From assembly GCA_021796835.1 (NCBI GenBank), contig JAKABO010000021.1, positions 1-35,940 on the forward strand: a stretch of DNA of 35,940 nucleotides. Direction: 5' to 3'. Source of the stretch: Pseudomonadota bacterium (GTDB lineage: Bacteria > Pseudomonadota > Gammaproteobacteria > Burkholderiales > Ferrovaceae). Positions within the stretch are counted from its first letter, which is position 1. Every line of letters starts with the position of its first letter. Positions 28,706 through 35,817 of the stretch are shown piece by piece. Below the pieces are notes generated by a model that was not told the DNA's origin, did no database searches, and saw nothing but the letters and a program-made list of their open reading frames with translations. Both the position numbers and the translations under genes were made by a program.

Positions 28706-29314
28706 CTAGAGGTCGATCCCCGGTTGCGCCATGATGCCCGCACGAAAGGCATGCTTGATGTCGGCAATTTCGCTGACCGTGTCCGCAGCCGCACACAGGG
28801 CATCAGGCGCCGCGCGCCCCGTCACCACCACATGCTGATGGGCCGGTCGGGAAGCAAGGGCGGACAGGACTTCTTCCAGCGGCAGGTATCCATACTTGAA
28901 CAGATAGGTCATTTCGTCCAGGACCACCAGATGGACGGCCGGGTCGCTCAGGGCCGCGCGTGCCTTGTCCCAGCCTGCCCGAGCCGCGGCAATATCCCGT
29001 TCCCGACTCTGGGTTTCCCAGGTAAAGCCTTCTCCGCATTGTTCCCATCGAAGGTTTGGCTGGCGCTGGAAGAAGGTCTGCTCGCCCGTATCGCCTTTTC
29101 CTTTGATGAACTGGAACACGGACACCGTCATGCCATGGCCCAGAGCCCGGGCGACCATGCCGAAGGCCGAACTGGACTTGCCCTTGCCGTTCCCGGTCAG
29201 GACCAGAAACACCCCGCGCTGTTCGCTGGCGCGGGCAATGGCAGCATCCACCACGGCTTTCTTTCGGGCCATGCGTTCCGTATGACGCTGAGAACGCTCA
29301 GTTTCTTCACTCAT
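28706..29314 (-). CDS. cobO: Cob(I)yrinic acid a,c-diamide adenosyltransferase (CobO/BtuR)
   Basis: CobO transfers the adenosyl group of ATP to reduced corrinoids, in both synthesis and salvage. The 202-residue protein has the P-loop in LTGNGKGKSSSAFG (about 41-54), FQFIKGKGDTGEQ, and VHLVVLDEMTYLFKYGYL with a Walker-B-like strand. It ends HAFRAGIMAQPGIDL, the conserved CobO/BtuR C-terminus. A GAGG site lies about 10 bases before ATG 29314. It is the first large gene after the cobalamin riboswitch, and its start overlaps a small upstream frame as ATGAGTGA. Confidence 0.95.
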   Translation of the reverse strand: MSEETERSQRHTERMARKKAVVDAAIARASEQRGVFLVLTGNGKGKSSSAFGMVARALGHGMTVSVFQFIKGKGDTGEQTFFQRQPNLRWEQCGEGFTWETQSRERDIAAARAGWDKARAALSDPAVHLVVLDEMTYLFKYGYLPLEEVLSALASRPAHQHVVVTGRAAPDALCAAADTVSEIADIKHAFRAGIMAQPGIDL

Positions 29315-29432
29315 TTGGAAGCCTCATGGAAAAAAATTCCCGGTCCGTGGAAGAGTCTCCCTCGAGCGTGCAGGGAAAAGCCGGGGAACGAAAAGCCCCA
29401 TGAGCCGCCGGTTGAAATGACATCATCAGCAT
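29307..29432 (-). CDS. Possible 41-residue leader ORF between riboswitch and cobO
   Basis: A small frame starts at ATG 29432 and ends at TGA 29307, overlapping the cobO start by 8 bases. A strong GGGGAGG ribosome binding site lies 8 bases before the ATG, in the loop of a small ACTGC/GCAGT hairpin (29437-29452). The peptide (MLMMSFQPAAHG... to ...FFSMRLPNE) matches nothing I recognise. It could be a translated leader that couples riboswitch control of initiation to cobO, or a chance frame. Confidence 0.4.
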   Translation of the reverse strand: MLMMSFQPAAHGAFRSPAFPCTLEGDSSTDREFFSMRLPNE

Positions 29433-29492
29433 GAACACTGCCTCCCCGCAGTATTTCCGATGCGCCAGGATATCTGGCGACTTGGTGCGTGG

Positions 29493-29665
29493 GGCCGGTC
29501 TCCGGGCTTGTTTCCTCACTTCACCGTCTTCCCGGTTCTGCGGCGCCAACCAACAGGACCAGTGACATGGGGGTGAAGCCGTCGAAACTTACCGTTGCGG
29601 GGGCAGCACAGGGTTTGCACCTGTTTCCCGTTTCACCCTCTTCGTGGACTCACGATTCGGGCACC
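29493..29665 (-). promoter_or_regulatory. Cobalamin (B12) riboswitch
   Basis: On the minus strand the sequence shows the conserved cobalamin riboswitch pieces in order. They are a 5' GGTGCCC, GAGGGTGAAACGGGAAACAGG, a GTGCAAACCCTG stem, CTGCCCCCGCAACGGTAA, CACTGGTCC (B12-box-like, around 29560-29570), CCGGGAAG and the closing GCCCGGAGACCGGCC. Adenosylcobalamin binding normally shuts down expression of the downstream genes. The roughly 180-base leader from here to cobO has no obvious intrinsic terminator before the ribosome binding sites, so translational control is likely. Confidence 0.95.
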
Positions 29666-29667
29666 CC

Positions 29668-29689
29668 AAATGTGAAACCAATCACATTT
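29668..29689. promoter_or_regulatory. CRP-type palindrome between the B12 riboswitch and the J-domain gene
   Basis: AAATGTGA-AACCAA-TCACATTT is a perfect 8-bp inverted repeat with a six-base spacer, matching the E. coli CRP consensus arms (TGTGA-N6-TCACA). It lies just outside the 5' end of the riboswitch and about 130 bases upstream of the J-domain gene. Relative to a candidate minus-strand extended -10 (TGCTACAAT, 29707-29699) it would sit just downstream of the start. Relative to a weak plus-strand TATAAG at 29724 it would be about 57 bases upstream. Binding by a CRP-family protein is inferred; the same palindrome could also fold as an RNA hairpin. Confidence 0.6.
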
Positions 29690-29803
29690 TCAGGGGGGAT
29701 TGTAGCATGGGGTGGGGGGATGATATAAGATGGCGGGCGGGTACAGGGCGTGAGGGCGGCGTTCTCATAATCTGTATTCATGTTTTGAACATTAGGATGA
29801 AAA

Positions 29804-31009
29804 ATGGTCATTGGACGTGGGTCATTGCCCCGGAGGGAGTGGGTACCCGGCGTGAATGGAGATGTATCGGAGGAGAAAGGCGAGCGCCAGCCTACCCAGA
29901 TGACGGAGGTGGTGGTTCAGAAATCCTTTGTCGGAAAGTCTCAAAGGGAATTCAAGAAACTGATCCACCAGATCGATGGAAAGAAACAACTCTTGCAGCA
30001 GTGGCAGGAGTACAGGACCCATCATCGCCGGCGTGTGGTGGACGAGATTCTTCCTCTGCAACGGGAAATCCACTCGGCCAGGCGCGAGGTGGTCCTGTTC
30101 ATCCACGACATTTTGCGCCCCGGTGGAAGAAAACTTCCGGGGCTGCGCCTTGGGAAGGTGCAGCAGCGCAAGTTGATCCACGTGTTGCTGAACCTGGCGG
30201 ACGGATTATTGGATGAGGCGCCTGAAGATCAGGAACTGGAAGGTATCCACGACGAATACGCTGCTCTGTGTCGGGAAGAAGTCAAAAATTTGGAGTTGAA
30301 TGAGGATCGCCTCATTCTCGAGGAATTGTTTGGCGTGGATTTGAGTGATTACAAGGGTGAAGGGGACCTGATGCACTTTGCCCGCCAAAAGATCCACCAG
30401 CAGCAACAGGCCGATGAAGAAAAACGGGCGGCGCGACGCCAGAAAAAAAAGTCGGCCCGGTCCGCAAAACAGGATTCGGAAGAGCAGCCTTCCCTGAGCA
30501 GGAAAGAACAGGAGGCTCAGGCTGCCAGTTTGTCCGTGAAGGAGGTTTACCGGAAACTGGCCAGTTCCCTGCATCCCGATCGGGAAAAGGACCCGGTGGC
30601 GCGGGTGCGCAAGACGGAAATCATGCAGAAGGTGAACCAGGCTTATGCGGACAACGATCTGCTGACTTTGCTCAATTTGCAACTGGAGATCGAACAGATC
30701 GATTCGGACCATATTCTGACGTTGCCCGAGGAGCGACTCAGGAATTACATCCGTGTGTTGCGCGCTCAACTCGCTGAATTGGAACAGGAAATTCAGGGCG
30801 AACTGCGCGCCATCCTGGATACGGGACCTTACTTCGGCGCACTGACTCCCGAGCGGATCGAGCAGGAATTTGATGCGGAAGTGGAACACCTGCGGGCGCT
30901 GGTGGTCCAGATCCGGCGCGACCTGGAAGAATTCAGCGATCCGACCATTTTGCGCCGATGGCTCAGAGAGTTACCGGATCATGGGTATTTCTTCGAGGAA
31001 CCGTTTTGA
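29804..31009 (+). CDS. J-domain-containing protein
   Basis: This 401-residue, highly charged protein is predicted to be largely helical or coiled coil. The J-domain-like part is internal (about residues 245-295): VKEVYRKLASSLHPDREKDPVARVRKTEIMQKVNQAYADND, with the HPD tripeptide that stimulates DnaK ATPase. A Lys/Arg/Gln-rich linker (about 200-235) precedes it, and the C-terminal 100 residues are helical (RVLRAQLAELEQEIQ). There is no Gly/Phe region or zinc-finger domain, so it is a class III-type co-chaperone whose client is unknown. ATG 29804 has AGGA six bases upstream. Alternatives are GTG 29852 and ATG 29900, and the first 30 residues look unconserved. It is followed after 31 bases by a hypothetical gene. 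Confidence 0.75.
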   Translation: MVIGRGSLPRREWVPGVNGDVSEEKGERQPTQMTEVVVQKSFVGKSQREFKKLIHQIDGKKQLLQQWQEYRTHHRRRVVDEILPLQREIHSARREVVLFIHDILRPGGRKLPGLRLGKVQQRKLIHVLLNLADGLLDEAPEDQELEGIHDEYAALCREEVKNLELNEDRLILEELFGVDLSDYKGEGDLMHFARQKIHQQQQADEEKRAARRQKKKSARSAKQDSEEQPSLSRKEQEAQAASLSVKEVYRKLASSLHPDREKDPVARVRKTEIMQKVNQAYADNDLLTLLNLQLEIEQIDSDHILTLPEERLRNYIRVLRAQLAELEQEIQGELRAILDTGPYFGALTPERIEQEFDAEVEHLRALVVQIRRDLEEFSDPTILRRWLRELPDHGYFFEEPF

Positions 31010-31040
31010 TACCCTCACTTCCGGGGATGACAGACATGGC

Positions 31041-31892
31041 ATGAGACAGTTAGATCTTTTCAACGATACGGCTCCCGTTCAAAAAGCCAACCAGGTGGTG
31101 GAAGCACTTTTGAGGCGTGACTGGAGCGTATTGCCGGGCGCTTTGGCAGAATTGACCAAGGTCGATGCCGAACATCACCATGCTCCAAAGTTTGAGAGGT
31201 TATGCGGCCTCATCCATGAATGGCAGCATCTTCTGGGTGCCGAGGAAATTGGGTACGAGGGTCGTTGTCATTTGCGCGAGGTTCTCAATTCGGCACTGAC
31301 TTCACTGGCGGATGACCTGATGGGCGATGCAGCAGCCGATTGGGTCCGTCCTTTCTGGGGCGAGTTGGCCGAAAAGTTTGAGAGAATGGGGGAACGAGGG
31401 AAGGAAGAGGGTGCCGAAGCCTACCTCAAAGCGCAAAGATGGTCCGATGTTCTGCGTATGGCCAATGCGTTTTCGGGCAAGGAGATGCGACCTTCGGTGC
31501 AACGGTGGCTCTGCCTGAGTCATTTGGCGTTGGGTCACAGAGACGAGGCGACCCAGTCATTGTTGCGTTTCTCCTGGTTATCCCCTGATTGCCTGGAACG
31601 TCTGATTCAGGAAGCGAGTTTTGCGCCATGGGCTCAGTGTTGGCGTGGATTTCAGAGAAATCTGGGGGAACTGGACAATGACTGGTTTCCTGCCTGGTAT
31701 TTGCACGAATTTCGCCCCTTGGAATGGCGCTTCGAGGCATTTCCCCAAACTTCAGCGGCTCGTGGCTATCAGATCCTTCTCGGTTTGTTACGCAGCGAAT
31801 CCCGGGGGATAGATCGTACTTTGATGGCCGATCGTGCAAAACTGAAAAATCTATGCCCGGAATTTTTTGCGTTCTATCTTCGCCACCGTTGA
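31041..31892 (+). CDS. Hypothetical protein downstream of the J-domain gene
   Basis: This 283-residue soluble protein is rich in Trp, Leu and Arg and has no signal peptide or membrane segment. I do not recognise the family. Helical segments with repeated small/aromatic spacing (LKAQRWSDVLRMANAF, VQRWLCLSHLALGHRDEAT) suggest a helical repeat (TPR-like) architecture, an inference from pattern only. The frame is open further upstream, but MRQLDLFN at 31041 is a natural start because it lies after the J-domain gene stop. It probably forms an operon with that gene and may act with it. Confidence 0.65.
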   Translation: MRQLDLFNDTAPVQKANQVVEALLRRDWSVLPGALAELTKVDAEHHHAPKFERLCGLIHEWQHLLGAEEIGYEGRCHLREVLNSALTSLADDLMGDAAADWVRPFWGELAEKFERMGERGKEEGAEAYLKAQRWSDVLRMANAFSGKEMRPSVQRWLCLSHLALGHRDEATQSLLRFSWLSPDCLERLIQEASFAPWAQCWRGFQRNLGELDNDWFPAWYLHEFRPLEWRFEAFPQTSAARGYQILLGLLRSESRGIDRTLMADRAKLKNLCPEFFAFYLRHR

Positions 31893-31993
31893 TCTGAGCG
31901 TCGAGATCCATTGAGTTTGGGCGCATTCGTTGGGAAAAGGGGGCATGGAAAGAAGGTTTGCCTGATCCGGTGATTTGGGGGTATAGTTGGCTC

Positions 31994-32191
31994 ATGGACA
32001 AGTATTTCGCTGCGCTGGAGAGTAAGGTCGATCGGGTGGTCGACCAGTGTGATCGGTTGCGATCCGAAAACCAGCGTTTGCGTCAGGAATTGATCGAACG
32101 TACCGAGGAATTGCGCGCCATGTCTGCGAAAATGGAAGAGGCGCGGCGCCGGTTGCAGAAATTGATGGATCAGACGACGGAGATGGCATGA
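31994..32191 (+). CDS. ZapB-like short coiled-coil protein (TIGR02449 type)
   Basis: The 65-residue protein is almost entirely coiled coil (FAALESKVDRVVDQCDRLRSENQRLRQEL...), the pattern of the short family encoded directly before zapA in many beta- and gammaproteobacteria. By analogy with ZapB it may take part in organising the division ring, but this family is less studied. ATG 31994 is chosen over 31958 because the upstream residues are not part of the coil. The stop overlaps the zapA start (ATGGCATGA), so the two are translated together. Confidence 0.8.
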   Translation: MDKYFAALESKVDRVVDQCDRLRSENQRLRQELIERTEELRAMSAKMEEARRRLQKLMDQTTEMA

Positions 32192-32499
32192 CCCGTTCTG
32201 CGACCAAGGCGTTGGAAATCGTCATTTACGACCGCACCTACCGGGTCGCCTGTGAGGAGGACCAGCATTCCCTGCTACGGGAGGCAGCGCAGGAACTGGA
32301 TCGGCGCATGCGCGAAGCGCGCAGTCATGCGGAGGTGGGGCCGGAACGCGCCGCCGTGATGGTGGCCCTGAATGCGATCTACGAGATGATGGAACAGAAG
32401 ATTGCCAGCAGTTGGGATGTGGGTGAAGTGAAGCATCGCATCAAGGCAGTTGAAGAGCAGTTGGACCGGTGTTTTTTTGAGCAGGTTAATTTGTTTTGA
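32188..32499 (+). CDS. zapA: Cell division protein ZapA
   Basis: ZapA binds and cross-links FtsZ filaments at mid-cell. The 103-residue protein has the N-terminal globular domain (LEIVIYDRTYRVACEEDQHSLLREAAQELDRRM) and a C-terminal coiled coil (HRIKAVEEQLDRC). RAAVMVALNAIYEM in the middle helix is typical. The coding sequence overlaps the ZapB-like gene upstream and is followed within a few bases by the 6S RNA gene, a conserved neighbour order in beta- and gammaproteobacteria. Confidence 0.93.
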   Translation: MTRSATKALEIVIYDRTYRVACEEDQHSLLREAAQELDRRMREARSHAEVGPERAAVMVALNAIYEMMEQKIASSWDVGEVKHRIKAVEEQLDRCFFEQVNLF

Positions 32500-32502
32500 G
32501 TT

Positions 32503-32684
32503 TTCCCCTGGGGTGCTCGCGATGGTTCCGAATTTTTGAACCGATAAGCATCCAAGCCTGGTGGTTGGCCCGAGGGAGATCGTTGTGCGCCGGATTTATC
32601 TCCGGTGCCTGAAGTCTCCGGCAAATCGCCCTCTTTATTGAGCAGGGTTCAGGATGACGGCCAGACGGCATCACCGGGGGAACC
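32503..32684 (+). ncRNA. ssrS: 6S RNA
   Basis: The sequence directly after zapA has 6S RNA character. The 5' CCCCTGGGGTG can pair with the 3' CATCACCGGGGG to close the long rod. The internal segments GTGCTCGCGATGGTTCCGAA and GAACCGATAAGCA, and the 3' GGGTTCAGGATGACGGCC and GACGGCATCACCGG, resemble 6S RNAs of betaproteobacteria. Position after zapA is the canonical locus. 6S RNA binds the sigma70 RNA polymerase holoenzyme and dampens transcription in stationary phase. Ends are approximate. Confidence 0.8.
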
Positions 32685-32742
32685 ATTCTTTGTCCTTCGA
32701 TCATCTCCGTAACCCCGACCGGGGTGGAGGTGGGCGGGGTGC

Positions 32743-33708
32743 TCAGCGCGGATTCTGCGCCAGGGTGTAGGACACGACTGTGTTGCGTCCCTGGGCCTTG
32801 GCTCGATACATGGCGAAATCGGACTGACGGATCAGACTTTCCGCATCGATGGCATGCGTTTGGCAGAAGGTCATGCCGATGCTGGCGGAAAGCGTCAGAG
32901 GCGGAATGGATTCCAGCAGGAAGGGGTCATTCAGGGTTTCCCGGATCTTTTCCCCGATCCCCAGAGCCGACAGCGGGTTTTCCACTCCCATCAGCAAGAC
33001 GATGAACTCGTCCCCTCCCAAGCGGGCAATGGTGTCCGATTCGCGGACACAGGATTGCAGTCGAACAGCCGTTTCCCGAAGAACCAGATCTCCGACATGG
33101 TGACCGAAGTTGTCGTTGATGGGTTTGAAATGGTCCAGGTCCACAAAAAGCAGGGCGATGCCCGGACTTTCGCGGTTGAGGGAACGGATGGCCTGGCTGA
33201 GGCGGTCCATGAGCAAAAGCCGATTGGGCAACCCGGTCAGGGGGTCGGAGTAGGCCGTGGAGCGCAGATTGCGCAAGGTTGCATCGACCTGCGTCAAATC
33301 CCGCACGATGGCGATGAAGATCCAATCTCCAGGACTCTGTTCGACGGAGGTGAGAACCAGTGTGACGGGGAAGATTTCCCCGTTTTTGCGTTTGCCCATC
33401 AGTTCCCGGTTCTGGGGGGAGGGCGTGCCGCTGCCCCGGTTCAGAAAGTGGTGAATGTGCTGGTCATGGTGACTGCAATGGGGCTCAGGCATCAACAGGG
33501 TCACATTCTGACCCAGAACTTCCGCGGCGGTATACCCGAAAGTCAGCGTGGCTGCGCGATTGAACGAGGTGATCCGGCCATCGGTCGAGGCCATGATGAC
33601 CGAGTCGAAGACATGATCCAGAACATGATCGAGAACTTTTTCCGCGTGGACCATCGGGGCGATTTCCGGGTTGCCGGGGGTCGTGTCGGGTTGGCCGTCG
33701 TGTGTCAT
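32743..33708 (-). CDS. PAS-GGDEF diguanylate cyclase
   Basis: This 321-residue soluble protein starts at ATG 33708, which has an excellent GGAGGTGAT ribosome binding site directly upstream. A PAS domain (about 22-140; MASTDGRITSFNRAATLTFGYTAAEVLGQNVTLLMP) resembles FixL-type sensors and keeps HxxH-like residues downstream (PHCSHHDQHIHHF). The GGDEF domain (about 155-315) has SDPLTGLPNR, the metal-binding FVDLDHFKPIND, and RLGGDEFIVLL near 230, with the I-site RESD five residues before it. It should make c-di-GMP under product inhibition. Whether the PAS binds heme is not evident. It is a single gene. Confidence 0.93.
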   Translation of the reverse strand: MTHDGQPDTTPGNPEIAPMVHAEKVLDHVLDHVFDSVIMASTDGRITSFNRAATLTFGYTAAEVLGQNVTLLMPEPHCSHHDQHIHHFLNRGSGTPSPQNRELMGKRKNGEIFPVTLVLTSVEQSPGDWIFIAIVRDLTQVDATLRNLRSTAYSDPLTGLPNRLLLMDRLSQAIRSLNRESPGIALLFVDLDHFKPINDNFGHHVGDLVLRETAVRLQSCVRESDTIARLGGDEFIVLLMGVENPLSALGIGEKIRETLNDPFLLESIPPLTLSASIGMTFCQTHAIDAESLIRQSDFAMYRAKAQGRNTVVSYTLAQNPR

Positions 33709-33952
33709 ATCACCTCCATTCGGGGAGATCAGACCATGGGACCTGATTTTCAGGGCCGGAATTCCGTCCGTGCGAAGTCGGAATCGCGCAGTTTCATTAT
33801 CGTGCCAAATGCGCAGTCTATGCAATCCGTAAAGTCGATTACGTCACTGTCAGAAGAAGCGCACCAGGATGACAGGAAGGGGATTAGGAATTTCGGAGAC
33901 ATCGAACCCTTTTTTTCGGAAGGGGGAAACGGTTACGCCGGTCTGGTCGGGA

Positions 33953-34960
33953 TCAGCCCGGCATGTCCCGTGTCGGATCTTTCCGGATGGGTGCGGGAAG
34001 AGCGGGGCCGTAGTAGGCGCGAATGAAGTACAAAGGACGTTGCTTGCTTTCTTCGTAAAGACGTCCGAGGTATTCCCCGATGATCCCCAATGCCATCAAC
34101 TGGACCCCGGCAAAGAACAGGATGGCCACCATCAGGGAGGGATAACCCTTGACGGCATTGCCATGAATCAGGGTATCGAGGATGATCTTGAGCGCATACA
34201 GAAAAGTCAGGGAAGAGACGGCGAATCCCAGGTAGGAGGCCATGCGCAAGGGGACATGGCTGAAGGAGGTGATGCCCTCGAGGGCAAAATTCCACAAACG
34301 CCAGAAGTTGAACTTGCTGACCCCGGCCAACCGTTCCGGGCGCTCGTAACTGACGGACGTGACTTTGAAACCGACCCAGGCGAAGAGACCTTTCATGAAG
34401 CGTCGTCGTTCGGGAAATTGGCGCAGGGCTTCCAGAACGGCGCGGTTCATGAGGCGAAAATCCCCGGCGTTTTCCGGGATCGGAACTTCGCTCAGACGGT
34501 TGATGAGGGTGTAGAACCAGCGGGCGGTATGTCGTTTCAGCCAGCTGTCGGCCTGTCGGCTGGACCGAGTCGCCAACACCATGTCATATCCGGCACGCCA
34601 TTGCGCGATCATGGCGGGCAATAATTCAGGCGGGTCCTGCAAATCCGCATCCATGGGGACGGCGGCATCGCCACGGGCTTCGAGGAGGCCGGCCGTCAGC
34701 GCAGCCTCTTTCCCGAAATTCCGGGACAGGTCGAGAATGACCACGCGCGCGTCCTGAGCGCGCAGGGCCAGCAACCGATCCAGGGTGTCATCGGTACTGC
34801 CGTCATTGATGCAGACCAGTTCCCAGGCAAGTCCGACGGGTTCGAGGACGCTGCGGAGACGGTCGAAAAAAACCGTCAGATTCTGGGCTTCGTTGTGCAT
34901 GGGAACCACCACGGACAAAACGGGGTGGATGGGGATGGAAGGGTTTGGCGTAGAATTCAT
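33953..34960 (-). CDS. GT2 family glycosyltransferase (GtrB/dolichol-phosphate mannosyltransferase-like)
   Basis: This is a 335-residue membrane-anchored glycosyltransferase. The catalytic GT-A domain (about 14-225) has VVVPMHNEAQN, CINDGSTDDT and the D-x-D-like PMDADLQDPPELL, with RSSRQADSW and FRLMNRAVL later. Two C-terminal hydrophobic helices (about 235-260 and 268-300) anchor it to the inner membrane. Such enzymes load a sugar onto undecaprenyl phosphate for transfer to O-antigen or other surface glycans. The divergent gtrA-like gene 32 bases away is the expected flippase partner, arranged back to back rather than in an operon. The acceptor and sugar are unknown. Confidence 0.92.
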   Translation of the reverse strand: MNSTPNPSIPIHPVLSVVVPMHNEAQNLTVFFDRLRSVLEPVGLAWELVCINDGSTDDTLDRLLALRAQDARVVILDLSRNFGKEAALTAGLLEARGDAAVPMDADLQDPPELLPAMIAQWRAGYDMVLATRSSRQADSWLKRHTARWFYTLINRLSEVPIPENAGDFRLMNRAVLEALRQFPERRRFMKGLFAWVGFKVTSVSYERPERLAGVSKFNFWRLWNFALEGITSFSHVPLRMASYLGFAVSSLTFLYALKIILDTLIHGNAVKGYPSLMVAILFFAGVQLMALGIIGEYLGRLYEESKQRPLYFIRAYYGPALPAPIRKDPTRDMPG

Positions 34961-34992
34961 GTTTCTGATTATACTGCGCCTCGAGAACCTTC

Positions 34993-35412
34993 ATGTCCCT
35001 GATCACCGAAAAGTTTAAGCGCATTTTGTTGTTTGCGGCAGCGGGAACCGTGGGCTTCGGTGTCGATGCGCTGACCGTGCTGGCCACCCATGTTCGCTGC
35101 GGGTTGGTGGGCGCGCAGGTTTTGGGGTTTCTTCTGGCGGTGACGGTGACCTGGGGGCTGAATCGGCGCTACGCCTTCGCAGGGCGGGGAAGCGAACGCT
35201 GGCTGAGGGAGTGGGCGCGCTACCTGATGGCCAACGGATGGGGTGCGCTACTCAACAATGGCACCTATCTCCTGGCGATCTGGCTGAGCCCCTGGCTGGC
35301 ACGCTACCCCGCCGGTGCAGTCGCGCTGGGTTCGCTGGCCGGGATGGGAGCAAACTATCTTGCGGCCCAGCGGTGGATATTTATTCACGTCCCCACCACA
35401 AAAAAGCATTGA
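34993..35412 (+). CDS. GtrA-family membrane protein
   Basis: This is a 139-residue inner-membrane protein with four predicted helices, among them LLFAAAGTVGFGVDALTVLATH, VLGFLLAVTVTWGLN and the last in GAVALGSLAGMGANYLAAQRWIF. The end NYLAAQRWIF matches the GtrA family signature (N-x-x-x-x-R-x-W-x-F). GtrA proteins are thought to flip undecaprenyl-linked sugars and pair with a GtrB-type transferase, here the divergent neighbour. The stop codon lies inside the -35 box of the downstream tRNA promoter. Confidence 0.9.
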   Translation: MSLITEKFKRILLFAAAGTVGFGVDALTVLATHVRCGLVGAQVLGFLLAVTVTWGLNRRYAFAGRGSERWLREWARYLMANGWGALLNNGTYLLAIWLSPWLARYPAGAVALGSLAGMGANYLAAQRWIFIHVPTTKKH

Positions 35413-35438
35413 CAACATTGCGTCTCTTTGCCCATAAT
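35409..35438 (+). promoter_or_regulatory. Sigma70 promoter of the tRNA-tuf operon
   Basis: A perfect TTGACA (35409-35414) and CATAAT (35433-35438) are separated by 18 bases. Transcription would begin about 8 bases before the tRNA-Tyr gene, after a GC-rich CACGGG discriminator as in stringently controlled stable-RNA promoters. The -35 box overlaps the gtrA stop codon. Confidence 0.8.
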
Positions 35439-35452
35439 CACGGGTTCGTTTA

Positions 35453-35540
<88 letters not shown>

Positions 35541-35601
35541 GTTTTAGAAAGACAGCAGACTCAAAAAATCGGGTCTGTGGCATGTTGAAGGCGGTATGCG
35601 T

Positions 35602-35675
35602 GCGGGTGTAGCTCAATGGTAGAGCAGAAGCCTTCCAAGCTTACGACGAGGGTTCGATTCCCTTCACCCGCTCCA
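35602..35675 (+). tRNA. tRNA-Gly (TCC)
   Basis: The cloverleaf is complete. The acceptor GCGGGTG pairs with CACCCGC, discriminator T and encoded CCA. The anticodon TCC lies in CTTCCAA, and the T arm is GAGGG-TTCGATT-CCCTT. Confidence 0.97.
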
Positions 35676-35692
35676 ACGGTTGAAAAGTTTTG

Positions 35693-35767
35693 GCCCATGT
35701 AGCTCAGTGGCAGAGCACTCCCTTGGTAAGGGAGAGGTCACCAGTTCAATCCTGGTCATGGGCTCCA
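35693..35767 (+). tRNA. tRNA-Thr (GGT)
   Basis: The cloverleaf is complete. The acceptor GCCCATG pairs with CATGGGC, discriminator T and encoded CCA. The anticodon GGT lies in TTGGTAA, and the T arm is ACCAG-TTCAATC-CTGGT. The Tyr-Gly-Thr order before tuf is the standard proteobacterial arrangement. Confidence 0.97.
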
Positions 35768-35817
35768 AGTCTAAGACGATCATCATCGGCGCGAGCTGAG
35801 ATTTAGCGAGGGACATT

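Noticed and set aside
27971-29434. 487-codon plus-strand open frame across cobB, cobO and part of the leader
   Set aside because: It is the antisense shadow of two well-supported genes and has no recognisable product.
29489-29728. 79-codon plus-strand frame over the riboswitch
   Set aside because: The minus strand of this stretch is fully explained by the cobalamin riboswitch; the frame has no product features.
32854-34026. 390-codon plus-strand frame across the PAS-GGDEF gene
   Set aside because: The minus-strand frame has all cyclase motifs and a strong ribosome binding site; the plus-strand frame has neither.
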